DNA of 64,000 nucleotides from Ensifer sp. USDA 6670 (GCA_000421085.1 ATWE01000017.1:1-64000), one strand, 5' to 3'. Numbered from the stretch's first letter, positions 17,572 through 27,396 are shown. Translations and numbers: made by a program. The notes: a model not told the origin generated them from the sequence alone.

Positions 17572-19350
17572 TCACTGGGAACCGTTTTGGATGGCATTAG
17601 GCGCAGACACCGACGGACCACCTTTACCCCGCGTCGCAAGCACCGCGCCCATTACCAAAAGGGCGAACGACACAAGGAGAAGGGAAACCGATAACGCCAC
17701 CACCGCAGGCGTTACGTTGAAACGCAACTGCCCGAATATATAAAGCGGGAGGGTGCTATCGGCGCCAGTTACGAGCGCTGTCAGGATGAACTCATCCATG
17801 GATAAGGCGAAGGAAATCAATGCGGCGGCCACTATACCTGGCAAGGCTTGCGGTACCGAAACCCGAACTAGTGCCGTCACCGGGGGCGCTCCGAGGTCCA
17901 TGGCCGCCAGTTCAAGGTTTGGATCGAGTCCTTCGAGACGGATCAGCACAAGTAAGGTGACGACCGGCAACCAGAGAATGGTGTGGCCGGTGATAATCGT
18001 CCAGAGCCCACGTTCGATTCCGAGAGCATTGAGGCCGATAATGATCGCAAGTCCAAGCAGCATCGGCGGAAGAAAGAGCGGCACAGAGATAATCGCCAAA
18101 CTTGCCTGGCGCCATTGGCCGTGACTTCTCGCGAGTTGCACCGCCGCAACCGTGCCGAGAACGGCGCTGATGCTGACGGACGCGAACGCTACGACCAAAC
18201 TGTTGCGCAGGCTTTCCAGGAGAAGTGGATCGTCGAGGATCGCCGCGAACCAGTGGAATGTGACGCCGTTAAAAGGGAAGCCGATCGACGTGCTGTCGTT
18301 GAGGGCAAACACGACGAGAAGCCCAATCGGTGTGTAGAGGAATGCGAGGAATGCGATCGCGTACGCCTTGAGAACGGGCGATCTGGATGGATTGAATTGG
18401 CGTGAGAACGCTCCAACCTGGGCTGCTCCGCCTGTCACCTGACGGAGCACGAGCAGAAGCACAAAAACGATGACGAGGAGAATTAACGCCAACGCTGATC
18501 CAAAACCCCATTGAACCGAGGAACCAAACTGACGCTGGATGATGTTTGAGTAGAGGTATCCATCGGTCCCGCCGATCAATTGCGGCGTCACATAGTCGCC
18601 CAGGATTGTGATGGTGCTGAAAACGAAACCACCGATAATACCCGTTCGAGCCACAGGCAGAGTCACATAAAAGAGTCCCTGCCAAGGGCGTGCGCCCAGA
18701 TCCGCTGCCGCCTCCAGAATGGTTGGATTCGTGCGTTCCAGCGCAATAAAAGCCGTAAGGAAAGCCAGGGGAAAAAGCAGATAGATGAAAGTAAGAACAA
18801 TTCCCGAACTGTTCAGACCCAGTATCCAAAGCGGGTCCTTAATGAGCCCAACGTACATGAGGCCCTGATTGAGAAGGCCTATGTCGCCTAAAAGGTTCAT
18901 CCAGGCGAAGACTCTAATCAGGTAACTTGTGAAAAACGGTACGACCGCGACCAGAACCCAGATCAGCCGCCTTTCCGGCTGCACTTTCAGCGCGACGAAA
19001 TAGGCAAAAGGGAAGGTCAAAATGACCGTAAGGGCCGAGGCGAGGGAAGCGAAGAGCAAGCTTCGAAGCAACGTTCCCCAATACACCTCGCTTTCGAAAA
19101 AGCGGAGGTAATTGGTGAATGTCCACTCCCGTACGACCTCCTGATCCACGGTTGGCCACAGCGAGTAAACAATGAGGACAGCCATCGGTACGAACACGCC
19201 AATAACGATGACGGCCAAGGCAGGGAGACTAAAGATCGGGTTCTCAAGATCCGCAGCCAGTTTTTTGCGCCTTTTCGGCGACTTGGGTGATTGGTTTGGT
19301 CGCTCGTCGGCTATTATCTTCATGGGCAAGGTATCGACGCTGGATCGCAT
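17572..19350 (-). CDS. Fused PotB-PotC-type ABC permease
   Basis: A 592-residue membrane protein in which two full binding-protein-dependent permease domains are joined. The first spans about residues 40-305 with its EAA loop at 213-232 (EAAADLGARPWQGLFYVTLP). A short polar linker follows near 310-330, and the second domain has its EAA loop at 480-499 (ELAAMDLGAPP...). Each half has about six membrane segments. Most relatives encode these halves as separate potB and potC genes; fused forms are better known in iron importers. The ATG start overlaps the tail of the binding-protein gene region, with the ribosome site GTAGGGGG inside that gene. It forms the channel of the importer. Confidence 0.9.
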   Translation of the reverse strand: MRSSVDTLPMKIIADERPNQSPKSPKRRKKLAADLENPIFSLPALAVIVIGVFVPMAVLIVYSLWPTVDQEVVREWTFTNYLRFFESEVYWGTLLRSLLFASLASALTVILTFPFAYFVALKVQPERRLIWVLVAVVPFFTSYLIRVFAWMNLLGDIGLLNQGLMYVGLIKDPLWILGLNSSGIVLTFIYLLFPLAFLTAFIALERTNPTILEAAADLGARPWQGLFYVTLPVARTGIIGGFVFSTITILGDYVTPQLIGGTDGYLYSNIIQRQFGSSVQWGFGSALALILLVIVFVLLLVLRQVTGGAAQVGAFSRQFNPSRSPVLKAYAIAFLAFLYTPIGLLVVFALNDSTSIGFPFNGVTFHWFAAILDDPLLLESLRNSLVVAFASVSISAVLGTVAAVQLARSHGQWRQASLAIISVPLFLPPMLLGLAIIIGLNALGIERGLWTIITGHTILWLPVVTLLVLIRLEGLDPNLELAAMDLGAPPVTALVRVSVPQALPGIVAAALISFALSMDEFILTALVTGADSTLPLYIFGQLRFNVTPAVVALSVSLLLVSFALLVMGAVLATRGKGGPSVSAPNAIQNGSQ

Positions 19351-19351
19351 C

Positions 19352-20482
19352 CTAGCCCCCTACAACCTGGTCGTATGCTTTCGCCCACGCCGCCGGATCG
19401 TCCGGCGGTCCCTGGAACAGAATTTTTTTTGCCATAGCGGGATCGTCCGCTCCGCGGTCGAGCAGATTGGCAGCGCCATCACCGCCCTTTGCCAGGACCC
19501 GCTCTGTTTCAGTTTTGCTGCACAGTGGGAATGAATAGGTATTGTAAAGAAACGATTGCACCTCCGGGCCATTCCAGATTTCCATGAACTTTATTGCATT
19601 AGCCCGGTTTTTGGCGCCTTTCACAAGCTGAGGGCCATCTACCCACCCCAGGCTTCCCTCAATCGGGATTACACTTTCAGAAGTCTCTTTGCCCGCAACT
19701 TTGTTCACTCTCGCGGAGGCTGCAAGGTTCGACGACTGACCGACCCACGCCTTGCCAGTCCGGATTGCATCTTCAAAGGAGGAATCGCTTGGTGCGATCT
19801 GGAAGGGCTTCAGTTTGGCCAGCGCCGCGGCTGCCGATTGCAGTTCGTCTCCGACCATCGCAAAAATTCGGTCGCGGGGTATTCCCAGGCTTAGGCCGGC
19901 TATTGTAAGGAATTCCTCCGGACCGCCCTTCATGATTACTTTGCCCGCCGGCACACGAGGATCCCAAAGAGCCTTCCACGAGTAAGGCTCGGTCAAAGGC
20001 AGGTGCTCTTTATTCCATATTAGACCAAATGAGTCCCACATATTGGGAAAGAGCATGAGTCTGTTGGGTTCGACCACATATGGGAAGGTCGTGTCCTCAC
20101 GGAAGATCGGCCAAAGCCGGTCCCAGCCAGGTATTTCCTTTACATCGAAGGCTTCGATCAGCCCCGCTTTGTAATAGGTCGGCGACCAGCCACAGTTTGC
20201 GAAAACAATGTCATAAGACCCCGCTCCCCCCGCTTTAAGCTTCGTGAACATATCCTGATCGGTTTCCGCCGGGACGCCACGCATATTCAATCCGGCAGTT
20301 TTCATGAAGGCGGCGATTTCAGGCGCGACATAGCTCGACCACCCAAGGACCACCACCTCGTTTTCGGATGACGAGCATCCAGACAGGGCGCCAATCGGAC
20401 CTGTGGCTAAAGCGAGACCAACTGTTCCTTTCAGAAAAGCACGACGTGTTGGGTGCATGGCACCGCTGATACGATTTTCCAT
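19352..20482 (-). CDS. PotD-like substrate-binding lipoprotein
   Basis: A 376-residue binding protein whose N-terminus combines a twin-arginine motif (TRRAFLKG) with a lipobox (ALSGC), indicating an exported lipoprotein anchored at the membrane. The mature protein has the family features VVLGWSSYVAPE, FTKLKAGGAGSYDIVF and YKAGLIEAFDVKEIPGWDRL. The ATG at 20480-20482 follows GAGGGAACTTC; an upstream in-frame start is inside the operator region and is rejected. It is the first gene of the importer operon and its stop codon is one base from the fused permease start. It is probably repressed by the LacI-family protein encoded upstream. Confidence 0.88.
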   Translation of the reverse strand: MENRISGAMHPTRRAFLKGTVGLALATGPIGALSGCSSSENEVVVLGWSSYVAPEIAAFMKTAGLNMRGVPAETDQDMFTKLKAGGAGSYDIVFANCGWSPTYYKAGLIEAFDVKEIPGWDRLWPIFREDTTFPYVVEPNRLMLFPNMWDSFGLIWNKEHLPLTEPYSWKALWDPRVPAGKVIMKGGPEEFLTIAGLSLGIPRDRIFAMVGDELQSAAAALAKLKPFQIAPSDSSFEDAIRTGKAWVGQSSNLAASARVNKVAGKETSESVIPIEGSLGWVDGPQLVKGAKNRANAIKFMEIWNGPEVQSFLYNTYSFPLCSKTETERVLAKGGDGAANLLDRGADDPAMAKKILFQGPPDDPAAWAKAYDQVVGG

Positions 20483-20505
20483 GAAGTTCCCTCTTTTTTG
20501 GTTGA

Positions 20506-20517
20506 TGGAACGTTCCA
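20506..20517. promoter_or_regulatory. LacI-family operator upstream of the polyamine-type importer
   Basis: TGGAACGTTCCA is a perfect 12-base palindrome with the central CG typical of LacI/GalR operators. It lies 23 bases upstream of the binding-protein ATG. A TTGACA box (minus strand, 20533-20538) is 17 bases upstream of GAACGT, so the palindrome overlaps the probable -10 region, a position suited to repression. The adjacent LacI-family gene is the likely regulator. Confidence 0.7.
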
Positions 20518-20537
20518 CCGATTGTGCTGTTCTGTCA

Positions 20538-20570
20538 AGCAGAATTCTTCTGCTGGCGAATTATCGCCAG
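20538..20570. repeat. Two adjacent short inverted repeats
   Basis: AGCAGAA-TTC-TTCTGCT (20538-20554) is directly followed by CTGGCGA-ATTA-TCGCCAG (20553-20569). They lie between the lacI-type gene and the importer operon, both read on the minus strand. They may act as a transcription terminator for the regulator (no U-tract is visible) or as further protein-binding sites. Confidence 0.4.
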
Positions 20571-20644
20571 CGTAGACCAATTCTCGCTCTGGATCGCGTT
20601 CCGCTTTCAGGCGGGGCGAGAACCGCGAAAACTTGTCGGCGTTG

Positions 20645-21667
20645 TCAGCTATCGCTCTTTCGCGAAGATGTTGTACGGCGTTTCACCAAGCGCGATGCGA
20701 GGAGCACGCTTTCTGCGCCTTTGCCATTATTGTGCGCAAGGCCAATAGCTAAATCGACCGCACTCTTCGCGAGTTCATCCATTGGCTGGGCGATTGTAGT
20801 CAGCGCAATCCGGCTATGTCCAGAAATTCCGACATCGTCGAAACCCACCAAGGAAAGGTCGTCAGGGATTGCAATATTCAAAAGATCGGCAGCCGAAATT
20901 ATCTCTAGCGCGATACGATCAAGGGCAGCAACAACTGCTGTCGGCCGATCCTGCTGGCTTAGAAGTCCAATAATTTGGTTCTCGTACTCCTGGAGTGAGG
21001 ATGAGGAACCACCTTGTTCGCGCAAGAGCAGCGAAGGGGAAATCGGAAGCCCCGCCTTCATCATCCCATCGACATAGCCTTGAAACCGGTTAGCCTCAAT
21101 ACGGGGTTCATCTGCAAGCATCAAACTAACGAATGCAATTTGGCGGTGCCCGAGTCCGATCAAATGTTCAACTGCTTGCCTGGTCCCATCGCGCTCATCA
21201 ACTGAAATCGACAACTCACCAGGCATTGTCACGCTGACGAAAACTCTCGGGATGTCCTCGCCTAACGATTTGAGGGTACTGCTATCTGGTGATGAGAGAA
21301 ACAGCACCGCTGCGACCCGCTGTTCGATCAGCGTCCGAAGCCGCTCGCTTTCTCGCTCAGGAAAGCCGCCGGTCGAGACCAACAAAATGCTGTGTTGCTG
21401 CTCGGCGGCGAATTGTTCAATAAAAGCAGCCAATTCAGCATGGAACGGGTTTTTCAGGTCGCCAACGACCACCCCCAATACCTTCGAACGCTGTCGCATC
21501 GAACGAGCACCCGCGTTCGGCCGATAACCGATCTTCGCGATTGTTCTTTGTACTCGGTCACGGATTTCAGGAGCAACGGTCCCTTTCCCTTGAAGGACGT
21601 TGGACACCGTAGACTTCGAGACGCCTGCGTGTAAGGCGACATCGATGATTGTCGGAGGCCTGCGCAT
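20645..21667 (-). CDS. LacI-family transcriptional regulator
   Basis: A 340-residue repressor. The N-terminal helix-turn-helix reads TIIDVALHAGVSKSTVSNVLQGKG, with the hinge-helix motif at about 45-60 (GYRPNAGARSMRQRSKVLG). The rest is a periplasmic-binding-protein-like effector domain with LSLVGFDDVGISG. The ATG at 21665-21667 follows AAGGA at eight bases, so a longer frame is not used. It is encoded just upstream of, and in the same direction as, the polyamine-type importer whose promoter carries a matching palindrome, so local repression relieved by an imported or derived ligand is the simplest model. Confidence 0.88.
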   Translation of the reverse strand: MRRPPTIIDVALHAGVSKSTVSNVLQGKGTVAPEIRDRVQRTIAKIGYRPNAGARSMRQRSKVLGVVVGDLKNPFHAELAAFIEQFAAEQQHSILLVSTGGFPERESERLRTLIEQRVAAVLFLSSPDSSTLKSLGEDIPRVFVSVTMPGELSISVDERDGTRQAVEHLIGLGHRQIAFVSLMLADEPRIEANRFQGYVDGMMKAGLPISPSLLLREQGGSSSSLQEYENQIIGLLSQQDRPTAVVAALDRIALEIISAADLLNIAIPDDLSLVGFDDVGISGHSRIALTTIAQPMDELAKSAVDLAIGLAHNNGKGAESVLLASRLVKRRTTSSRKSDS

Positions 21668-22159
21668 CCTATAGATCCTTGCCCTATTCCGGTGCACTTT
21701 TCATCGGGCGGTACATAAGACCCGCAAGGCGAATAGTAAATGGCAGCCTGACTTACCAGGTCTGCACCGGACTCGAATAGGACTTCCAGGTCGTTATTAG
21801 CGGGGTGTTATCACCGCATCTAGGCGACATACTCATTGGTCTATACGAAGTGTGGCTATCCACTGTGGGGCAGCTCCGCCGCTCGGACCCTTCCGCTTGC
21901 AATCTGACCCGAAACGGTAGCGGCTTTGCTTCCTCTATGGTCACCAGTGCGCTTTGGCGAACTTCGGAAACGTCACGCGGCGTCGCCACATGTTTCCCCA
22001 CCCTCAACTCGTCGAAATCCGAGAAATTCGTCGTTCCCAGCATCGATGAGCATGTGGCATCACAAACATGGTCACTTCTTCAGTTTGTCGCCCGAATGCG
22101 CGTATTAAATCCGCCCATGCTCAACACACGTGGCAACGTCATCGTCAGAAAGAGCTAGT
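21668..22159. other. Intergenic region without a recognised gene
   Basis: About 490 bases between the lacI-type start and the pntB stop codon. It must contain the lacI promoter. Open frames exist on both strands (for example 21753-22043 minus and 21805-22158 plus), but they are mutual shadows without ribosome sites or recognisable families. I see no RNA gene or clear repeat. Confidence 0.4.
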
Positions 22160-23593
22160 CTAGCCGACTGCTGGCAGCAACTGGTCGATGCTCTTCTTTG
22201 CGTCGCCGTAGAACATCCGCGTGTTCTCCTTATAGAAGAGCGGGTTCTCGATGCCGGAGTAGCCGGTGCCCTGGCCACGCTTGGAGACGAACACCTGCTT
22301 GGCCTTCCACACTTCAAGAACTGGCATGCCGGCGATCGGCGAGTTGGGGTCTTCCTGGGCGGCCGGATTGACAATGTCATTGGAGCCGATGACGATGACG
22401 ACTTCCGTTTCGTGGAAGTCTTCGTTGATCTCGTCCATCTCCAGCACGATGTCGTACGGCACCTTCGCCTCGGCGAGCAGCACGTTCATGTGGCCCGGCA
22501 GACGACCGGCGACCGGGTGAATGGCGAAGCGCACGTTCTTGCCGGCGGCACGCAGCTTGCGCGTGAGTTCGGAGACCGACTGCTGCGCCTGCGCCACTGC
22601 CATGCCGTAGCCCGGCACGATGATGACGCTGTCGGCGTCGTTGAGGGCGGCGGCCACACCTTCGGCATCGATGGCGATCTGCTCGCCTGATATCTGCATC
22701 TGTGGTCCGGTCGTGGAACCAAAGCCGCCGAGGATGACCGACACAAAGGAACGGTTCATCGCCTTGCACATGATGTAGGACAGGATCGCCCCCGAGGAGC
22801 CGACCAGGGCACCGGTGACGATCAGCAGGTCATTGCCGAGCGTGAAGCCGATGGCGGCGGCCGCCCACCCAGAATAGCTGTTAAGCATCGACACGACCAC
22901 GGGCATGTCGGCGCCGCCGATGCCCATGATCACATGGTAGCCGATGAAGAAGGCGGCAAGCGTCATGAGGACAAGCGTCCAGGTGCCGGCCCCATTGACG
23001 TAGAGCACCAGGAGCACGAGCGAAAGCAGGGCTGCCCCCGCATTGAGCACATGACCGCCCGGCAGCTTCTTCGCCTTGCCGTCGACCTTGCCGGCGAGCT
23101 TGCCGAAGGCGATGACGGAACCGGTGAAGGTGACGGCGCCGATGAAGACGCCGAGGAAGACCTCGACCTTCATGATTGCCAGCTCCACCGGCTCCTTGTG
23201 GGCAAGGATCGCGGCAAAGCCGGTCAGTGCGACGCGGGCCGCAGCATCGAGGCCGGCGACGTCTGCCGCTTCAATATGAGCGTTGAAGCCGATGAACACC
23301 GCGGCAAGCCCGACGAATGAATGCAGCGCAGCAACAAGCTGCGGCATCTCGGTCATCTGGACGCGAGAAGCGACGAAGTGGCCGAGCACAGCGCCGCCCG
23401 CAATCATCAGCACGATGACGAGCCAGTTGCCAACATCAGGTCCGAAGACCGTGGCGACAACGGCCAGTGCCATGCCTGTCATGCCGTACCAGACGGCACG
23501 CTTGGCGCTTTCCTGTCCGGAAAGCCCGCCGAGCGAGAGGATGAAGAGAACGGCCGCCGCGATGTAGGCGGCCGATACGATACCGATCATCAT
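22160..23593 (-). CDS. pntB: NAD(P) transhydrogenase subunit beta
   Basis: A 477-residue membrane protein. The N-terminal half has about nine hydrophobic segments, including [19 protein letters not shown]. The C-terminal third is the NADP(H)-binding domain III with [14 protein letters not shown] and [14 protein letters not shown]. With PntA it couples hydride transfer between NADH and NADP to inward proton movement across the cytoplasmic membrane. It starts 20 bp after the pntA stop. This pair is more GC-rich and regular in codon use than the surrounding catabolic genes, and looks like core metabolism. It would supply NADPH balance. Confidence 0.95.
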   Translation of the reverse strand: MMIGIVSAAYIAAAVLFILSLGGLSGQESAKRAVWYGMTGMALAVVATVFGPDVGNWLVIVLMIAGGAVLGHFVASRVQMTEMPQLVAALHSFVGLAAVFIGFNAHIEAADVAGLDAAARVALTGFAAILAHKEPVELAIMKVEVFLGVFIGAVTFTGSVIAFGKLAGKVDGKAKKLPGGHVLNAGAALLSLVLLVLYVNGAGTWTLVLMTLAAFFIGYHVIMGIGGADMPVVVSMLNSYSGWAAAAIGFTLGNDLLIVTGALVGSSGAILSYIMCKAMNRSFVSVILGGFGSTTGPQMQISGEQIAIDAEGVAAALNDADSVIIVPGYGMAVAQAQQSVSELTRKLRAAGKNVRFAIHPVAGRLPGHMNVLLAEAKVPYDIVLEMDEINEDFHETEVVIVIGSNDIVNPAAQEDPNSPIAGMPVLEVWKAKQVFVSKRGQGTGYSGIENPLFYKENTRMFYGDAKKSIDQLLPAVG

Positions 23594-23612
23594 AGTGTTT
23601 ACCCCTGCCCGA

Positions 23613-25184
23613 TCAGGATTTCTGGAACATGGCGAGCATGCGCCGGGTGACGAGGAAGCCGCCGACGATATTGATCGTGGCGATCAGCACCGAGAGCGCC
23701 GCAAGCAGGACCACCAGCCAGTTTCCCGAGCCGATCTGCAACAGCGCCCCAAGAATGACGATGCCGGAGACCGCATTGGTGACAGCCATCAGCGGCGTGT
23801 GCAGCGAATGCGAGACGCTCCAGATGACCTGGAAGCCGACGAAGCAGGCGAGCACGAAGACGACGAAGTGGCCCATGAAGGCGGGCGGTGCAGAAGCACC
23901 GACGACAAGCAGCAACGCCGTGCCGATGGCGAGCAGTGCCAGTTGGTTCTTCGTCTGGGCCTTGAAGGCTGCGGCTTCGGCGGCGCGCTTTTCCTCCGGC
24001 GTCGGCTCCTTCACCTTCTCCTTTGGTTTCTGGGCGGCGATCGCGGCAATCTTCAGGGGCGGCGGGGGATAGGTGATTTGACCCTCGAACGCGACTGTCG
24101 CACCGCGGATGACATCGTCCTCCATGTTGTGGACGAGCTTGCCGTCCTTGCCCGGCGTCAGGTCGCTCAGCATATGACGGATGTTGGTGGCATAGAGCGT
24201 GGACGCTTGCGCGGCCATACGGCTCGGAAAGTCGGTGTAGCCGATGACGATGACGCCGTTGTCGGAGACGATCTTCTGATCGGCCACGGTCAGCTCACAA
24301 TTGCCGCCGCGCTCGGCGGCAAGGTCGACCACCACGGAGCCCGGCTTCATCGCGGCCACCATGTCGGCAAGCCAGAGCTTTGGCGCATCGCGGCCGGGGA
24401 TCAGCGCCGTGGTGATGACGATGTCGATCTGAGGCGCGAGCTCGCGGAACTTGGCAAGCTGCTTCTCGCGGAACTCCGGCGAGGAGGGCGCAGCGTAGCC
24501 GCCGGTCGCCCCGCCATCCTGCACGCCGCCGTCGAAGTCAAGATAGACGAACTCCGCGCCCAGCGATTCGATCTGCTCGGCGACCTCGGGACGCACGTCG
24601 AAGGCATAGGTCTGGGCGCCGAGCGAGGTGGCCACCCCGATCGCCGCAAGGCCAGCGACGCCCGCACCGATCACCAGAACCTTGGCCGGCGGCACCTTGC
24701 CGGCGGCGGTGATCTGACCGGTGAAGAACCGGCCGAAATTGTTGCTCGCCTCGATCACCGCGCGGTAGCCGGCAATATTGGCCATCGACGACAGCGCATC
24801 CATCTTCTGCGCCCGCGAGATGCGCGGCACCATGTCCATGGCGATGACGTTCACGCCGTTTGCCCGGGCAAGCTCAAGCAGCTCGGTATTTTGGCCGGGG
24901 TAAAAGAACGAGATCAGCGTCTGGCCCGCCGACAGCCGGCCGATCTCATCCACCGTGGGTGGGCGGACCTTGACGATCACATCCGTCTCGTCAAACAGCG
25001 CCGCGGCCCCCTCGACCACCGCCACGCCGACCGCCCGATAGGCGTCGTCCGAAACTCTCGCCCCCGCGCCCGCACCAGCCTCAACGACACACGCATGCCC
25101 AAGCTGTTGTAGCTGCAACGCGCTTTCCGGAGTTATCGCTACGCGCGCTTCGCCGGAGGCTTCTTTCGGAGTACCTATTCTCAT
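23613..25184 (-). CDS. pntA: NAD(P) transhydrogenase subunit alpha
   Basis: A 523-residue protein in the undivided, E. coli-like form. The N-terminal NAD(H)-binding domain I is related to alanine dehydrogenase ([20 protein letters not shown]; nucleotide loop [15 protein letters not shown] near residue 170). A linker rich in Lys/Glu/Ala follows, then a C-terminal part with four membrane helices ending [11 protein letters not shown]. Many alphaproteobacteria split this protein into pntAA and pntAB, so the single-gene form is worth noting. The ATG at 25182-25184 is the conserved start; a 32-codon extension upstream is not homologous. It is the first gene of the pair. Confidence 0.95.
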   Translation of the reverse strand: MRIGTPKEASGEARVAITPESALQLQQLGHACVVEAGAGAGARVSDDAYRAVGVAVVEGAAALFDETDVIVKVRPPTVDEIGRLSAGQTLISFFYPGQNTELLELARANGVNVIAMDMVPRISRAQKMDALSSMANIAGYRAVIEASNNFGRFFTGQITAAGKVPPAKVLVIGAGVAGLAAIGVATSLGAQTYAFDVRPEVAEQIESLGAEFVYLDFDGGVQDGGATGGYAAPSSPEFREKQLAKFRELAPQIDIVITTALIPGRDAPKLWLADMVAAMKPGSVVVDLAAERGGNCELTVADQKIVSDNGVIVIGYTDFPSRMAAQASTLYATNIRHMLSDLTPGKDGKLVHNMEDDVIRGATVAFEGQITYPPPPLKIAAIAAQKPKEKVKEPTPEEKRAAEAAAFKAQTKNQLALLAIGTALLLVVGASAPPAFMGHFVVFVLACFVGFQVIWSVSHSLHTPLMAVTNAVSGIVILGALLQIGSGNWLVVLLAALSVLIATINIVGGFLVTRRMLAMFQKS

Positions 25185-25286
25185 GCGTGCCCTTTCAAGA
25201 CCACAAATCTGACGGGGAGAATGTCTTCGCACGGCAAATGGCTCGGTGCAAAAACTCCGCGAAAAGCCACTGTTGGGCAAAAGGTT

Positions 25287-25335
25287 AGCGCGGAGCAGGC
25301 AGTTGAAATCTGAGACCTCACACCCGCTCCGCGCT
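25287..25335. repeat. Perfect ten-base inverted repeat between a Gfo/Idh gene and pntA
   Basis: AGCGCGGAGC (25287-25296) and its exact complement GCTCCGCGCT (25326-25335) enclose 29 bases. It lies 62 bases past the stop of the Gfo/Idh gene and about 100 bases upstream of pntA, both on the minus strand. It may terminate the upstream transcript (CTTTT follows the stem) or regulate pntAB. Confidence 0.5.
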
Positions 25336-25397
25336 CTCCGGGAGGAACATTTTGCGGACTCAGACGCGAAAACGCGCCTGGACCAATGGATCTAGCC

Positions 25398-26360
25398 TCA
25401 AGAATAGTTGATCTCTATACGCCGCTTCCCCGCTAAAGATTGACGCGCTGCATCAAGAATCACCGCGGCATCATATGCATCTTCAAGGGTCGAAAGCGGC
25501 GCAAGCTGGCCCGTCAGGCAGTCATTGAGAAAATAACTTTGAACCTGGACGAAGCTGTCCCAATAGGTGCCGTCGTCCCAGAACGGTATTGGGGCACCAT
25601 CGAATTTGGTGACATCCCACGGGATGACACCGGTACCCTTCATACCCATAACCTTGAAATAACAAGACCAGGGCTCACGGCTTCGATCATCAGCAGAGAA
25701 GCTGCCCCAGAGATTCGCGATCTTGCCGTCTGGATATTCCGCTGTAATCATCAACTGGTCGTCGGCAGTCTGGTCGGTGAAATGCACGTTGGTGCCAGTT
25801 GCGTATACGTGAGAAGGGCGCCCCAAGAAGTACAGCATGCAGTAAGCATGATGCACCATGAGTTCACGCATCGTGAGATCGGGTCCACCAATCGACGCGT
25901 CATGTCGTTTATTGTAGATTGCCCAAAAGTTTACGATTTGCCCAAGCCTTCCAGACTTGATATGCGCGTTCAACCGTCTCATGCTCTCTGCGTAGACATA
26001 GTTATGCGACGGCATACAAATGCGATTATTCGCGTTTGCAATCTTGGCAAGCTCTCGAATTTGCGAGGCGATCGGCGAAAGTGGCTTTTCAAGAAGAACA
26101 TGTTTCCCCGCCGTCAGCGAACGCTTTGCATATTCAAAGTGCGAGTCCGAGCCGGTGGCCACCAGCACGGCGTCGATTTTTTCATCGTCGAGGAGTCCTT
26201 CCAATGTGGGGTAGGCAGTTCCACCAAACCGTTCGCAGAAACCCGCGGCTTTAGCGACAGATCGCGACCATCCACCAACGAAACTGTGTTGGCCAAGTTC
26301 CCGAATAGCCTCGACGTGAAGCTCGGCTACTTTACCCAGTCCTATAATCGCAATTTTCAT
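25398..26360 (-). CDS. Gfo/Idh/MocA-family oxidoreductase
   Basis: A 320-residue NAD(P)-dependent sugar dehydrogenase family member. The Rossmann motif GLGKVAELH is at residues 7-15, and the signature EKPLSP, whose Lys is part of the active site, at about 94-99. The C-terminal alpha/beta domain contains the HHAYCMLYFLGRP His. Relatives oxidise myo-inositol, glucose, or amino or deoxy sugars. It follows a second member of the same family (26401-27396) after about 40 bases and likely forms a two-gene operon with it. The exact sugar is not deducible. Confidence 0.85.
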   Translation of the reverse strand: MKIAIIGLGKVAELHVEAIRELGQHSFVGGWSRSVAKAAGFCERFGGTAYPTLEGLLDDEKIDAVLVATGSDSHFEYAKRSLTAGKHVLLEKPLSPIASQIRELAKIANANNRICMPSHNYVYAESMRRLNAHIKSGRLGQIVNFWAIYNKRHDASIGGPDLTMRELMVHHAYCMLYFLGRPSHVYATGTNVHFTDQTADDQLMITAEYPDGKIANLWGSFSADDRSREPWSCYFKVMGMKGTGVIPWDVTKFDGAPIPFWDDGTYWDSFVQVQSYFLNDCLTGQLAPLSTLEDAYDAAVILDAARQSLAGKRRIEINYS

Positions 26361-26400
26361 GGCGTGACCTGTTCGTAATGCTGAATCTAACGACGGAGGG

Positions 26401-27396
26401 CTAGTCCTCTATTTTAATAGGGCGACCTTCACGCCACGACTGGGTCGCTGCATCGGCGATGAGCTGCGCGCGAAGGCCATCCTGCGCATCTGGCTGGGGC
26501 TTCCGACCACTGGAAACAGCCTCGACAAAGTGCCGCATCTCAGCAAGGTACGCCGCTTCAAAGCGCTCTAAGAAGAAAGCTTGGGCGACGGCACTTTCAA
26601 ATCCGGCGCTGGTCGCACGCTCAACCATGTTTTCCGGGATATTGGAAACACGCAGCATGCCCTTGGAGCCGTGCACCTCAAGACGCTTGTCGTAGCCGTA
26701 GGTGGCTCGACGTGAGTTGGTGATTTGGCAGATTTTCCCAGATGCGGTAGTCAAGATCACCGCTGCGGTATCCACATCACCCGCGCCCTTGATCGCTGGA
26801 TCAATGAGGTTCGATCCGACTGCGAACACCTGAACCGGCTCCTCGCCCAGGATGAAGCGCGCCATATCAAGATCATGGATCATCATGTCTCGGTATAAAC
26901 CGCCCGAACCCTTTACGTAATCGGCCGGTGGAGGCGATGGGTCACGAGAAGTAATGGACACTGTTTCCACATCCCCGATATCTCCCGCAGCGACGCGCTG
27001 CCTCAGAGCACCAAAGTGGGGATCAAAGCGTTGATTGAACGCAGTCATGAAAGGTATTCCCGCCCGGTCGATTGCCTCAATGCACCTACGAACCCTGTCG
27101 GACGAAAGGTCGATCGGCTTCTCACAGAAGATGGCTTTCGCCTCTGCCGTAGCCGCATGGATCATGTCGCAATGAGTAGGAGTGGATGCTGCGATCACCA
27201 CGGCATCAATATCCTTGGAAGCTAGAATCGCCGAGGGTTCACGAACCTCCGCTCCAAAGCGCCGAGCACATGCACCAGCCGCAGCCGGATTGGCATCACC
27301 CACGGCGACGAGCTTAGCCTCCGACACGCGCGCAATCGAGAGCGCGTGAACCTGGCCAATTCTTCCACAGCCCAAAATGCCGATTCGTATGCCCAT
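26401..27396 (-). CDS. Gfo/Idh/MocA-family oxidoreductase, inositol 2-dehydrogenase-like
   Basis: A 331-residue dehydrogenase with GCGRIGQVHA at the N-terminus, the FCEKPID motif near residue 95, and the substrate-domain signature GGLYRDMMIHDLDMARFILGEEP, which is typical of IolG-type inositol 2-dehydrogenases (Asp and His of DMMIHDLD). The ATG at 27394-27396 follows GGAGAGGATA; a TTG four codons earlier overlaps that site and is rejected. It is paired with the dehydrogenase gene downstream, but other inositol catabolism genes (iolB, C, D, E) are not present here, so an inositol role is not secure; another cyclitol or sugar is possible. Confidence 0.82.
   Translation of the reverse strand: MGIRIGILGCGRIGQVHALSIARVSEAKLVAVGDANPAAAGACARRFGAEVREPSAILASKDIDAVVIAASTPTHCDMIHAATAEAKAIFCEKPIDLSSDRVRRCIEAIDRAGIPFMTAFNQRFDPHFGALRQRVAAGDIGDVETVSITSRDPSPPPADYVKGSGGLYRDMMIHDLDMARFILGEEPVQVFAVGSNLIDPAIKGAGDVDTAAVILTTASGKICQITNSRRATYGYDKRLEVHGSKGMLRVSNIPENMVERATSAGFESAVAQAFFLERFEAAYLAEMRHFVEAVSSGRKPQPDAQDGLRAQLIADAATQSWREGRPIKIED

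Noticed and set aside
23595-25112. A 505-codon plus-strand open frame opposite pntA
   Set aside because: It is the antisense shadow of pntA in GC-rich sequence; the translation is rich in Arg, Asp and His, has no family, and pntA motifs are complete on the other strand.
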